A stretch of 64,000 nt of DNA from Vibrio azureus (lineage in GTDB: Bacteria > Pseudomonadota > Gammaproteobacteria > Enterobacterales > Vibrionaceae), in assembly GCF_002849855.1 (NCBI RefSeq), contig NZ_CP018616.1, positions 682,001 through 746,000 of the forward strand. The letters run 5' to 3'. Shown here one piece after another: positions 36,594-46,600 of this stretch (the stretch's first letter is position 1; each line of letters starts with the position of its first letter). Below the pieces are notes generated by a model. That model saw only the letters and a program-made list of their open reading frames with translations. It was not told the DNA's origin and made no database searches. Position numbers and translations under genes: made by a program.

Positions 36594-36757
36594 GTGTGTC
36601 TGAGGTGCCTATCTTAGCACCTCTTTTCATGCGTAAATTCCAAAGATATTGAAGAGTTCATTGAGGAAGACGGATCTCTCCTGCATCCTCAGTTCTGGCT
36701 CGTCACGACGTAACCAAAAATTAAACTGGCCCTTATTCAACATCCGTATCCTCTCAA
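36594..36757 (+). repeat. solo IS6 right end upstream of immunity copy 2
   Basis: About 165 bp match the IS6 right end but lack the terminal GGGCTTGTTGCAAAA; they start at GTGTCTGAGGTGCC. The following junction GTTGGGGTCCCTTGGTGCAA is shared with immunity copy 1, so the two cassettes were duplicated together with the IS end. Confidence 0.88.
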
Positions 36758-36806
36758 GTTGGGGTCCCTTGGTGCAATCGATGCTGTAGATTTGGAGAAA
36801 TAGATA

Positions 36807-37355
36807 ATGCAAAAAAAAACTGAAGAGTATTTAACCTCCATTGGTTGGAGTAGTGAACGTATGGTTGAATTACCAGAAGAGTATTCAGCTTATTCAATGA
36901 GTGATATCATCAAGAATATTTTAAGGAATATATTTGGCCTCACTTTAAATTTTGGCAATTACAAAAGGCCTTTGCTTCTGACCAGCCAAGATATTGATAT
37001 TGCGCAAGAAACTATTTTGGAAACTATTGAAGATGTCATGCTTCCTTTTGAACTATATCCAATTGGTACAATGTCTGAGGTTGATGGCTATCTCTTTTTA
37101 GATAAATATGGAAATTTTTATCACTCTGATAGAGCAATTTCTTTTCTAGGTTCAAATATAGATGAGTTTATTGAAACGATAGTTTATAACGAAAGAAAAT
37201 GGGTCATGATTGAGTGTCCAGAGCCTTGTCTGTGTGTTAACTACCCAGAAGGAATTGAGAGTAAATTAACATCCTCGCAAAGGTTAACTTATTTTAATGC
37301 GACAACACCGGCCCCCTGGTTGTATGACATCGAATTAGGTCTTATTCCGTTGTAA
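36807..37355 (+). CDS. SUKH-3-like immunity protein, orphan copy 2 (diverged)
   Basis: The 182-residue protein shares residues 1-30 and the C terminus (PAPWLYDIELGLIPL) with copies 1 and 3 but is strongly different over about residues 31-80 (for example LTLNFGNYKRPLLLTSQDID). The core LYPIGTMSEVDGYLFLDKYG and LGSNIDEFIETI remain. The central divergence suggests altered toxin specificity. No toxin gene is adjacent; the next gene is the hscC homologue after 230 bp. Confidence 0.72.
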   Translation: MQKKTEEYLTSIGWSSERMVELPEEYSAYSMSDIIKNILRNIFGLTLNFGNYKRPLLLTSQDIDIAQETILETIEDVMLPFELYPIGTMSEVDGYLFLDKYGNFYHSDRAISFLGSNIDEFIETIVYNERKWVMIECPEPCLCVNYPEGIESKLTSSQRLTYFNATTPAPWLYDIELGLIPL

Positions 37356-37386
37356 ATCGCTTTTGTTAACAAGTAATGTTATATCT

Positions 37387-37414
37387 GGGGTGTTCTTATG
37401 AGCACCTCATTTTT
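37387..37414 (+). terminator. immunity-cassette terminator, copy 2
   Basis: Same GGGGTGTTC TTAT GAGCACCTC ATTTTT hairpin as after the other paralogues. The shared tail runs on to about 37460 and matches 47992-48097 closely. Confidence 0.8.
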
Positions 37415-37584
37415 ATTCTCTGGTTAATAATGTTTCCAGAGCCTGTGTTTCTACACTACAGGGGGTTGAATTTGTTTAAGTTTTCCAGGCTTTGTTTCCG
37501 TACTCAACCCACCAATAGAGATAGTAAATTTTTATTTCATCTGTTAATATTTTTTTATAAAATACAGCCTTCAGGATTGTTTAG

Positions 37585-39264
37585 TTGAAATATGAAAATA
37601 AACTGGCTATTGGTATCGATTTAGGTACAACCAATAGTGCTATATCTGTCTTTCGTAATGGTTTAGCAGAATTAATCCCCAACGTTTACCGTCAATATCT
37701 AACCCCATCAGTGATAAGCATTACTGAAGAACAATCGATTTTGGTCGGTGAGCCAGCTCAAAATCGCTTGATTACTTATCCTGCGGATACCGCTGCTACC
37801 TTTAAACGCTATTTAGGGACTGATAAAAAATACTCTTTGGCGGGGCAGGATTTTAGCCCCACCGAACTTTGTTCTATTATTCTCAAATCCTTAAAAGAAG
37901 ACGCAGAAACTTATCTTCAGCAACCTATCCAAGATGTAGTAATTTCTGTACCTGCTTATTTTAACGACCATCAACGTAAAGAAGTCCGTTACAGTGCTGA
38001 ACTGGCAGGACTTAATGCTGTCCGTTTAATAAATGAGCCTACTGCTGCCAGTTTGGCCCATGGAATAGATGGTAGTCACAATAATAAGAGGTATCTTATT
38101 TTTGACCTTGGTGGGGGGACTTTTGATATTACAATTGTAGAGCAAGCCGATACTTTCATCGAAGTACACGCCTCCACAGGGGACAACTTCCTTGGCGGTG
38201 AGGACTTTACAGCGGCTTTAGTTCAGGCTGTTTACAGTAAACTGGAACGGTCTGGTACCGATATTACTCCGGCGGAGCATGCTATCATTGTTGCCGCTTG
38301 CGAACGTGGCAAGAAACAGCGTTATAATCAGTTAGAAGTGCAACTGTCATCTCCTTTTTCACGCTCATTTAGCTTTAGAAATGATGAGCTGGAAAAAATT
38401 TGGCAACCCGTGTTGGCTAGAATTGCTAAACCTATTAAACAAGCCCTTAAAGATGCTCGCATAAGTAGCGATGAAATTGATGAAGTTATTTTTGTCGGAG
38501 GGGCTACTCGGCTAAAAGATATTCACCAAATGGCAATCAGGCTGTTTGGTCGATTTGTCAAACAAACGGTTGACCCAGATCTGGTCGTGGCTATGGGGGC
38601 TGCGGTTCAGGCTGCTTGCCGCTTACGAGATAAGTCCATTGAAGAAGTTATTTTAACGGATGTTTGTCCTTACAGCCTTGGAATTGCAATAGTCAGTGAA
38701 AGCGACTCTGGGATTTTTAGTCCGATTATAGAAAGAAACACGATAATCCCATGTTCTCGTATAGAGCGTTATTATACTACTCATGATGAACAAAAACACA
38801 TTCGTATTTCCGTTTTTCAGGGTGAATCTTTTTGGGTGGCTCATAATATTCTCATCGATAGCTTCAACATTGAGGTGCCTCCCAGAACCGCTGGCTCTGA
38901 AGCTGTGGATGTTCGTTTTAGTTATGATATCAATGGTTTACTAGAAATCAATGTTACTGTAGTTTCTACAGGAAAAACTACCAATAAAGTTATTGTCCAG
39001 CACCCTGACGGAATCACTGATGCTGAGAAATTGCAGAGTTTGGAGAAACTCAGCAATTTAAAAACCCATCCTAGGGATCAGTTAGAAAATATTGCGTTTA
39101 ATGAAAAACTTAATAGCTTATACGAACAGGCTTTAGGTGAGCAAAGAGCCTACCTAAACCCTCTGATTTTAGCTTTTAATAAGGCGCTCTGCAGTCAAGA
39201 TAATTCGTATATCAATAAAATTCGAAAACAGATTGAAATTTCTTTGTCAGAAAACCTTAATTAA
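37585..39264 (+). CDS. hscC: HscC-like Hsp70 chaperone
   Basis: The 559-residue length matches the short Hsp70 HscC rather than DnaK (about 640). Signatures are IGIDLGTTNSAISV near residue 9 (phosphate 1), VVISVPAYFNDHQRKEV near 118, LINEPTAASLAHG near 151, IFDLGGGTFDITIVE near 170 and VIFVGGATRL near 302, followed by a short substrate-binding domain without a long lid. TTG start at 37585 with AGGA 11 bp upstream. The next two genes encode a DUF1266 protein and a J-domain protein, as in the E. coli ybeU-djlC-hscC group, so they likely form one chaperone system. Confidence 0.88.
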   Translation: MKYENKLAIGIDLGTTNSAISVFRNGLAELIPNVYRQYLTPSVISITEEQSILVGEPAQNRLITYPADTAATFKRYLGTDKKYSLAGQDFSPTELCSIILKSLKEDAETYLQQPIQDVVISVPAYFNDHQRKEVRYSAELAGLNAVRLINEPTAASLAHGIDGSHNNKRYLIFDLGGGTFDITIVEQADTFIEVHASTGDNFLGGEDFTAALVQAVYSKLERSGTDITPAEHAIIVAACERGKKQRYNQLEVQLSSPFSRSFSFRNDELEKIWQPVLARIAKPIKQALKDARISSDEIDEVIFVGGATRLKDIHQMAIRLFGRFVKQTVDPDLVVAMGAAVQAACRLRDKSIEEVILTDVCPYSLGIAIVSESDSGIFSPIIERNTIIPCSRIERYYTTHDEQKHIRISVFQGESFWVAHNILIDSFNIEVPPRTAGSEAVDVRFSYDINGLLEINVTVVSTGKTTNKVIVQHPDGITDAEKLQSLEKLSNLKTHPRDQLENIAFNEKLNSLYEQALGEQRAYLNPLILAFNKALCSQDNSYINKIRKQIEISLSENLN

Positions 39265-39280
39265 GAGGACTGAGATTATT

Positions 39281-40057
39281 ATGCAAGACTATTACCAATA
39301 TGACGCTAGCTTCCCTCACTGCCGATGGTGGATGACACTTACAATACCGCTATCTATGTACTTTCAAGAATCCAGATCCAGACACCTTGATTTTAATCAG
39401 ATAATAGTAAAAGGTATTAATAAAGAAGACTGTCTTTCAACTATTGAAGCTTGGTGGGGGATCACAGACCGTACTAGCTGGATTGAAATGATCATAAAAC
39501 TTATCAAGGGTAAAGTGCATGGGGATGAATTACTCCAAGAATTGGAGCTTATTCATTTTATTTATCCGAGCCAATGGCAAGAATATATGAACGATATTGA
39601 CAATAAGCAAGGGCTGGTCGATTGTCAATTTGCTGAGGTCGTTTATCACCACTGTGGTATAGGTGGGATCCGAGCGTGGGATTTTGCCCGTGCAGTTCAT
39701 CTTATTCGGTATGCTTACACTTGTAACCTAATTACCGAATCAGAAACCTGTTTTTTGCTCAATCAAAACGCTAATCAAGCTCAGTATCATTTCAAAAGTT
39801 GGCGACAATACTCGATAAGTTGTAATCTAGGTCGGAGTTATTGGAAATTTACTCATACTGAAGCTGATAGTGCGGGTTTCTCAGATGCTTGCCAAAACCT
39901 ACTTAATCGAGGAATTGGCTATGAGTATGAAAATTTCTGCCAAGATCTAAAGGCACATCAGTGCTATTTTGATACCCTCGATTGGCAGACCCCATTGCCA
40001 CAACTGGCAATGCCTACTTCTTTATCTGTTTTTTTTAACGAGGAGGGTATTGTATGA
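39281..40057 (+). CDS. DUF1266 protein (YbeR/YbeU type)
   Basis: The ATG at 39281 (MQDYYQYDASFPHCRWWMTL) is preferred to an upstream TTG inside hscC. The 258-residue protein has the DUF1266 pattern: a Trp-rich start, AWWGITDRTSWIEMI near 65, GIRAWDFARAVHLIRYAYTC near 145 and QYHFKSWRQYSISCNLGRSY near 180. Function is unknown, but the family neighbours HscC and J-proteins in E. coli. Its TGA overlaps the ATG of the next gene by four bases. Confidence 0.82.
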   Translation: MQDYYQYDASFPHCRWWMTLTIPLSMYFQESRSRHLDFNQIIVKGINKEDCLSTIEAWWGITDRTSWIEMIIKLIKGKVHGDELLQELELIHFIYPSQWQEYMNDIDNKQGLVDCQFAEVVYHHCGIGGIRAWDFARAVHLIRYAYTCNLITESETCFLLNQNANQAQYHFKSWRQYSISCNLGRSYWKFTHTEADSAGFSDACQNLLNRGIGYEYENFCQDLKAHQCYFDTLDWQTPLPQLAMPTSLSVFFNEEGIV

Positions 40058-42405
40058 CCATTTGGCGCACTTTAAAACTTTCACCGACTAAAGACGTAAA
40101 AGCGATAAAAGCAGCTTACCGCCAACAGTTAAAAGTTGTTCATCCAGAAGAAAACCCTGAATCTTTTCAAGCTCTTCGAGAAGCTTACGAGACTGCACTA
40201 TCTTTGGCAAATCAGTATGATGTTGAAACTAATAATGCATCAGTTACCTCTGAGTTCTACTCTTCTGCCACTAATGTTGAACAAGATCCGCTCATTTTGG
40301 AGTTAGAAGCTCTCTTGGGTGATTCCCTTATTCGCTTTAATCTAACCCATTGGGAACTTTGGACAAAAAAATATCATATGGTCTCATTGACCCGACAAGA
40401 ATGCATTTACGATCAAGCACTTGGTATTATGCAGCTTTGCAGGGATTGGATGGTAGGGGAGGTATATGAATTACTTTGGCGTACTTTTGAATGGGAAAGT
40501 CTCCTTCAACATCCTAATACCGAGGAGCTAGGATATGAGCTATATTTTTTAACTCAACAGCATTGCTTGCTGGCCCCAGAGGTTTTAGGTTCAATGCCAG
40601 ATGCCCAACAAATAACAGTGCAACAGCAATTAGTACCATTAAGTCGGGCACTGAACTTGCGTGATATCCATTCACTAAGACAGCTTCTACAACAGCCTCT
40701 TCCTAAAATTGAATGTGAAATTTATTATTTCAATATCTTGAGACTGTACAGTAGCATAGGAGAGTGCCCAGATGCTGTACTCCGTAATCTTTTGGATTAT
40801 TTCCTAACATCAGATCAATGCTATACCCCCCAACTCTGGCAAAAGCTACACCAATTATGTCAGTTGAAATGCTGGAAACCCGATATCGATGCTTGTATAG
40901 ATCAACTACTAATAATGCATGAATATACTTATGTTGCTGAATCTGTTATGCAGTCCAGTTTAGTATCTGATCCACGTTTGGCATTGGCAATGGCACTGAT
41001 TGTGCAGAATTTGCAACCCAAACCTAATGCGTTGTGGCGTTTTTACTGGCAGCTCAGGCCAGTTGATCATGACATAGAATTACAAATGTTGTACCAACAC
41101 TTGCTTGGTAATCCATTGCTTACCCTGAGAGAGATAGATGAAAAACTACTTTCTCCAGAAAATTTCGATGAATTTCTGGTCGTTCTGTGTGTGGTTGAAA
41201 AGCTTGGGAGCGTAGCGCAAATTGGTCAGATACTCAGTTTACTTGAACAAGAAGACTTCTCTGATGAATTGCAGCACCCGGACTGGCAGCGTTGGCTTGT
41301 TATGATCCGCAATCAATTAAACCAATTGCTCGAATATCTAAAACAATGTCCGCCTATTATTGATATTTTGGAACAAAAATCTCAACTACGACCGACTGAG
41401 GAAATGATCAACGCACTAAATCAAGAGCAGTGGTACGAATTAGTAAGGCGTTACCCTAATATACCCTATGAATGGCAAAAGGCTCTACAACGCTCTAAAA
41501 TATTACCTGAAGGGGAGCAACCATTGGCTGAAATCGGGGCTTTATTGCGTAAAGAAAGTCTATATTTGTCATACCTGTTTTATCTTCGCCAACCCAACAA
41601 AAATGTAAGTAGCACCAGAGAGATAGCCGAGATACAATTTGAATTTGGGCAGGCAAACAATTCTCCTAGAAATTATTTTAACCAATGGTATTTGGTGGCT
41701 GCTGAGCATGGGCATGCAAAGGCGCAATTTAATCTAGGTTTATGTTATGAGCATGGCAACGGTGTCGAACAAGACCCCGCACAAGCCGCAGTGTGGTACA
41801 CCCGAGCCGCTGAGCAAGGTGACGCAGAGGCGCAATATAATCTAGGACTGTGTTATTATAATGGCGTCGGTGTCAAGCAAGACCTCGCACAAGCCATGGT
41901 GTGTTGGGCCCAAGCGGCTGAGCAAGGTCATTCAGGTGCTCAATCCAATCTGGGTTTTTGTTATGAAAATGGTTATGGCGTTGAAGAAAATCCAGCACAG
42001 GCGGTGGAGTGGTACACCCAAGCGGCTGAGCAAGGTCATTTGGATGCGCAATTCAATCTGGGTGTTTGTTATGACAATGGCTATGGCGTTGAAGAAAATC
42101 GAACGCAGGCGGTGGAGTGGTACACCCGAGCCGCGGATCAAGGTCATTTGGATGCGCAATTCAATCTGGGTGTTTGTTATCATACTGGCTATGGCGTTGA
42201 AGAAAATCGAACGCAGGCGGCGGAGTGGTACACCCGAGCCGCGGATCAAGGTCATTTGGATGCGCAATATAATTTAGGTTTATGTTATGGCAATGGCGAC
42301 AGTGCCCAGTCGAAGCATACAAAACTCGTCGGTGCTGAAAAGCTTTATAACCTACTCGTACGGTTCTGTCGCAAACTTAGATCCATTTGGCCCTCCGCCA
42401 CATGA
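40054..42405 (+). CDS. J-domain protein with C-terminal Sel1 repeats
   Basis: The 783-residue protein starts with a J domain (about 1-52); the loop motif that is normally HPD reads HPE (H30-P31-E32), as the domain is otherwise well formed (AIKAAYRQQLKVVHPEE). A long helical middle (about 75-540) follows, then about six Sel1 repeats of 36 residues (AAEQGHLDAQFNLGVCYDNG type, about 553-750). The last 35 residues do not continue the repeat, suggesting truncation. J-proteins recruit Hsp70, so HscC is the likely partner. In E. coli the J and Sel1 parts are separate genes (djlB/djlC and ybeQ/ybeT). Confidence 0.82.
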   Translation: MTIWRTLKLSPTKDVKAIKAAYRQQLKVVHPEENPESFQALREAYETALSLANQYDVETNNASVTSEFYSSATNVEQDPLILELEALLGDSLIRFNLTHWELWTKKYHMVSLTRQECIYDQALGIMQLCRDWMVGEVYELLWRTFEWESLLQHPNTEELGYELYFLTQQHCLLAPEVLGSMPDAQQITVQQQLVPLSRALNLRDIHSLRQLLQQPLPKIECEIYYFNILRLYSSIGECPDAVLRNLLDYFLTSDQCYTPQLWQKLHQLCQLKCWKPDIDACIDQLLIMHEYTYVAESVMQSSLVSDPRLALAMALIVQNLQPKPNALWRFYWQLRPVDHDIELQMLYQHLLGNPLLTLREIDEKLLSPENFDEFLVVLCVVEKLGSVAQIGQILSLLEQEDFSDELQHPDWQRWLVMIRNQLNQLLEYLKQCPPIIDILEQKSQLRPTEEMINALNQEQWYELVRRYPNIPYEWQKALQRSKILPEGEQPLAEIGALLRKESLYLSYLFYLRQPNKNVSSTREIAEIQFEFGQANNSPRNYFNQWYLVAAEHGHAKAQFNLGLCYEHGNGVEQDPAQAAVWYTRAAEQGDAEAQYNLGLCYYNGVGVKQDLAQAMVCWAQAAEQGHSGAQSNLGFCYENGYGVEENPAQAVEWYTQAAEQGHLDAQFNLGVCYDNGYGVEENRTQAVEWYTRAADQGHLDAQFNLGVCYHTGYGVEENRTQAAEWYTRAADQGHLDAQYNLGLCYGNGDSAQSKHTKLVGAEKLYNLLVRFCRKLRSIWPSAT
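41960..42275 (+). repeat. near-identical 108-bp Sel1 coding repeats
   Basis: Units starting at GGTCATTTGGATGCGCAATT and running through TATGGCGTTGAAGAAAATCG repeat three times almost perfectly. Earlier Sel1 units are more diverged, so this part expanded recently. Confidence 0.85.
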
Positions 42406-42455
42406 AACGCAACACCCCACCTACTATGCAGCATTTAGGTGCTGCATAAATATAT

Positions 42456-42630
42456 GGGCTTGTTGCAAAAATTAAAGATGTGTCTGAGGTGCTTATCTGA
42501 GCACCTCTCTTCATTCGTAGATTCCAAAGATATTGAAGAGTTTATTGAGGAAGGCGGAGCTCTCCTGCATCCTCAGTTTCGGATCATCACGACGTAACCA
42601 ATAATCAAGCTGGCCTTTATTCAACATCCT
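42456..42630 (+). repeat. solo IS6 right end upstream of the HEAT-like gene
   Basis: GGGCTTGTTGCAAAAATTAA onwards matches the IS6 right end for about 175 bp, ending at TTCAACATCCT. A TATGCAGCA / TGCTGCATA hairpin (42425-42448) precedes it. Confidence 0.9.
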
Positions 42631-42684
42631 TTGTTGCAATAAGCATATGAGGAATTATGAAGCAAATTATGAGGGTATCTAACA

Positions 42685-43230
42685 ATGTTTGATGAAATCG
42701 GAAAGATTAACTGGGCCGAGTTAAAACAAGCTAATGGCTATTCAGGCCATATCCCAGAAGCAATTAAGGGTCTTATTTCAGACGATAAGCTAGATCAGGA
42801 AGCTTCTTATTGGAAGCTTGATAACCACGTTGTGTTGCAAGGTGACTTGTATCAGGCTGCTTTTTATGTAGTCCCATTTTTGTTAGAAATCTTAGCTTCT
42901 AAAGTTAAAAACGGTCGAGCTTATACCTATGATTTACTCTTTGAAATAGCTAATGGATTCGCACTTGAAGAAACACCATGTGTTTATAATGGAGACACTC
43001 TACCTTTGACCGAAGCTTGTAAGAGTGCAGTTGTCGGTGGAGTAGATCTATATTTGAATGAAGTGTCTAATATCTCGTCAACTTGTAGGGAAAACTCACT
43101 AGAACTACTTGTTTCGCTCGGTGAGCGAGCAGAGTATATTCTAATTAATCTACAGAAGATTGAAGGTGAGGAAACTGATTCATATTTTCGTAGCAAGTTA
43201 AAAGAAGCCATAGTTGAAATTAGTGGTTAG
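42685..43230 (+). CDS. HEAT-repeat-like putative immunity protein
   Basis: The 181-residue protein has the pattern W-x2-L-x5-GYSGHIPEAIKGLISDD followed by NHVVLQGDLYQAAFYVVPFL (near residue 47), which is shared by helical HEAT-like proteins found beside polymorphic toxins. The rest is helical and acidic. It lies behind a solo IS6 end and 426 bp before the MIX effector, in the same orientation. Its target is unknown; it may be another orphan immunity gene. Family reading is by eye. Confidence 0.55.
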   Translation: MFDEIGKINWAELKQANGYSGHIPEAIKGLISDDKLDQEASYWKLDNHVVLQGDLYQAAFYVVPFLLEILASKVKNGRAYTYDLLFEIANGFALEETPCVYNGDTLPLTEACKSAVVGGVDLYLNEVSNISSTCRENSLELLVSLGERAEYILINLQKIEGEETDSYFRSKLKEAIVEISG

Positions 43231-43656
43231 TTTTAAAAAATTAGCTTGTCGTAAAATTTAAAGATCATCTAGGGGGGGCAAAGGTTAATTATTCTACTTT
43301 TGAAGCCTCTATTTTATATACAAGTGAGTTGTCTGTTTGATTTTCTCGTGACTAAAGTCACATTTTTATCTGGTTATTATTGGTTAGAATAAAGTGGAAT
43401 TTTGGCGCTTTTATGCATTTCTCCTAAAAATAATGCCACTTTGGATTCTATATCTAATGTTTTAGGTTTCTTAATTACATTTTATTAGTTTCTCATTCTG
43501 TTTATATCACTTTAAACATTATTTTTTGTTGTTATTATTATCTAAACCCACTTTGTGGGGACGATTATTAATTACCAAGTCGTTAAATTTAAGTCTAATC
43601 AGCTTAAGTTATCACCGTGACCTTTTTATTTAATGATTTGGTCACGGAGATCTCTC
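43231..43656 (+). promoter_or_regulatory. effector leader region with a hairpin over the ribosome binding site
   Basis: About 425 bp of AT-rich sequence without a gene. Next to the effector start, CCGTGACC (43615-43622) and GGTCACGG (43640-43647) are exact 8-bp complements around a 17-base AT-rich loop, and the 3' arm includes the GG of the Shine-Dalgarno GGAGA. Folding could mask translation of the effector. A smaller CCCAC / GTGGG hairpin lies at about 43548-43560. Confidence 0.55.
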
Positions 43657-46600
43657 ATGAATTCTAATGTTCGCTTTATTCCTAGCTCAAAACTATCAAA
43701 AGCGGAGTTACCTTTTGTTCTTACTCCTGATGAGTGCATAGACATATTTTCGCGTGTGCGAAACCCCAATGATATCCTGAAAAGTTTACCAAACGAGCTT
43801 TCGCAGAGGATCTCGTTGTCTGCAAAAAAATCCACTTCCGGATTGTTAAAATCTATGGAAGCCGAATTGGTTAAAGTCGACTGGATCGCAGTCTCTAATT
43901 CCCCACGCAGAGGGGCACTCAGTGATGCTCAAATCAATCGCTACCCAAAGTTAAAAACGTACATTCAATCGGTGATTTACACTGGCAAAACCAAGGTTAA
44001 TAAAGCAAGTTATCAACCCGTAACTGATGATGTCGTTCTACCAAAAGATTATATTTACGTACCTTCCGATCCGATACCTGAGAACAAAATTGTTGTTGAA
44101 GTAGCGGGGCAAAGTCCTGCGAGTAATGCGGCTTTCTATCTCAGCAAAAGCAATGACTTATCAGCAAAAATTACTCAAGCCAAACCTGACAAGAAGGTGA
44201 GCCACCGTAGCTTGGTTAAATTTGAGCAACTGGAATCGGTCCCTCGTGATTTGTATCTACATATAAAGATGCAAGGTCATCCTAATCCACTGAGTTTACG
44301 TTTGGCAGAAGGTATTATGCCAGTAAGTAAAGAGACTGAGATGGCTGAATGGGATAATGTACTGGTTCCCGTTCGTCCACTTGCTTATCTTAACGAGGAA
44401 AAATCAAAATCTAAATCGGCTGAGCTTAAAGCTGGATATCTGTATATATTCTGGAAAGGTAAGTTGTGGCGTGAGCTATTCATCACCGATAAAAGTTATT
44501 ATCAGGACATTGACGTCGAATACTTTCGCCACCTTGAGCAACAAGAAAAGAATAAACAGAATCCTCAACCTATTACTCGTTATCCTGAAGGTTTTGATCA
44601 GCAGCATGTATTGCTCCCTTATAAAATCAAAGGAGAGCTGCAACAAGGTGAGAATGGCCTTAAGTTGCTATTCCGCCCACAGGCATTAACCTTTGCTCAA
44701 ATTGAAAAGTTTGAGCAAGATAGTGCGAAGCTGGATAAAGAGAGTACTGCTCTTGATGACATCAATACCTATTCCGTGGAGCAGTCTTTTTCAGATAAAA
44801 ACCATATTTTAGGTGTTTCATCCGCTCAAATACATGAAGTTTCTGAGAAGGATATGCCTTGGCTTTCAGATAATGCTGTCGTGGTTGACAGTTTAAAAGA
44901 CACCAATATCGCTGTAGCTTATGTTGATGGCCACAATTCTGGGCTAAGGGTAGAGCTAAAAACGCTTGGGAAGTACCCTATTCCAGAAGCGGATTTTTTA
45001 ATCCAATTTGAAGACGGCACTTCACAACAAGAGCGCTTAGACGAAGAGGGATTTCATTTCTTCGAAAGTATTCCTGAAGGTGAATTCACGATCACTTACA
45101 GTGATTATGATGATGTCTATGTTAAATCTGTTGCTGCTCATATCTGCGATGCCATTAAACACCGTAATAAAAGTAAAACCTTCCGTTTATTAAGTCAATC
45201 AACGGAAGCCATTCCAATGATTGTTGAAGCCTACGATAAGTACTTCAACAACAATCAAGGAAACGGACTGGTTAAAGACATTCTCCATCTTTTCACCAGA
45301 CCAAACATTCGCGTTGCAGTCATTGGATTATTAGTTGCCGGGGGTGTCGATGTTGGAGGTGGTGAGACTTATTATCCTCCTGAGGCTACCCAAAATACGA
45401 TACTAGCAATACAGGCTCAGCCTGCACTCAGCACTGTCATTAAAGACAGCGTTCTTAAGCTTAAGTTGAATCGGCAGCGGGCGATTGTTGAATCGACAAA
45501 AGCTTATTCTGAGTACAAATGGTTTATTGCACACAGTCAACAAGCCATTAAGGATGAAGGTGCTCCGCCTTTAGCTTATCTCGGAAAAGATATTGATATT
45601 GAATTTAAACCAGAATTCTATGGCCAACACATTATTATGTGTCGCCATCAATATCATTCTGGAGATGGCAGCACTAGACCTGCGGAATATTATAGCTACC
45701 CAATAAACGTAGGTAATGCGCATTCTATTCTCGCTCCCGATCTTGAAAAAGCAAAAGATGTAATTCAGCAACCTGAAACATCTCTTATTGCTGATCAGCG
45801 TTACATCGATACTCTCAAACAAATTGCCGATAATACCGAAATGGATGAAGAGGCAACGGAAAAGCATGAAGAAGAACTTGAGAAATTAGAGACTAATGCG
45901 GAGAGGTTGCGAGATCTACTTGAAGATTCTGCTGGCAAAACTCGTTATCCGATCAAAGCCGTTGCCATCTCCACAGACACACATGCTAAACAGCCTTTAA
46001 AAGCGTTTTTGTACCAAAAGCGTATTAAAGACAATTGGTTCAGTGATGATGAACATGTGTGGGGATTAGTTGATTGGACTTATTGTGGGCAGACGGCTTT
46101 TTGCGGAGAGTACGAAGGTACAGGTCGCAATGCTGAAGAAGCAATTTCAAACGCATTAAAAGATTGGGAATCGAACAGCCAAATTGCCGAAAGTCATATC
46201 AGCTATGAAGTTGATATTATCGATAACAATCAAGCTATCAATCTAAAAGGTGATTTAAAAACCAGCGGTGGATCCAGTTTAGATACGGCTATCGAGTGGT
46301 CTAGCAATATTGCGCTTGGTGCCACAGCAGTGACACTTATATTCGCACCAGTACCAGGCTCAAGAGTAGCCAGTGCCGCGATATGGGCCAGTATTGCAAC
46401 GAGTACAACGGCAAGTGCCCTGAGTATTTATCAGCGTTATGATAAAGGGTTTAGTAACGTAAGAGATGATGGTTTAGATACGCTTGCGATAGTAGGAAAT
46501 ATCTTTGGTGCCGGGTGGCTACGCCAAAGCTCACTGAATTTCTCTGGAACGAATCAAGGGCTGAAAGCAGGTAAATATCTACTTTACGGGCAAGTTGCTG

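Noticed and set aside
36627..36812. Short minus-strand coding frame resembling the end of a transposase
   Set aside because: It is the C-terminal part of the IS6 transposase in a solo right-end remnant, not an independent gene.
41932..42277. Repetitive frames on both strands of the Sel1 region
   Set aside because: They are shadows of the 108-bp coding repeats of the J/Sel1 gene.
42287..42475. Frame with DPFGPPPHETQHPTYY after the Sel1 repeats, possibly an Rhs-type tail
   Set aside because: It is short, overlaps the end of the J/Sel1 gene and runs into the IS6 remnant; the resemblance is too weak.
43633..43656. Upstream ATG as the effector start
   Set aside because: It lies inside the hairpin and has no Shine-Dalgarno; the ATG at 43657 has GGAG at a suitable distance.
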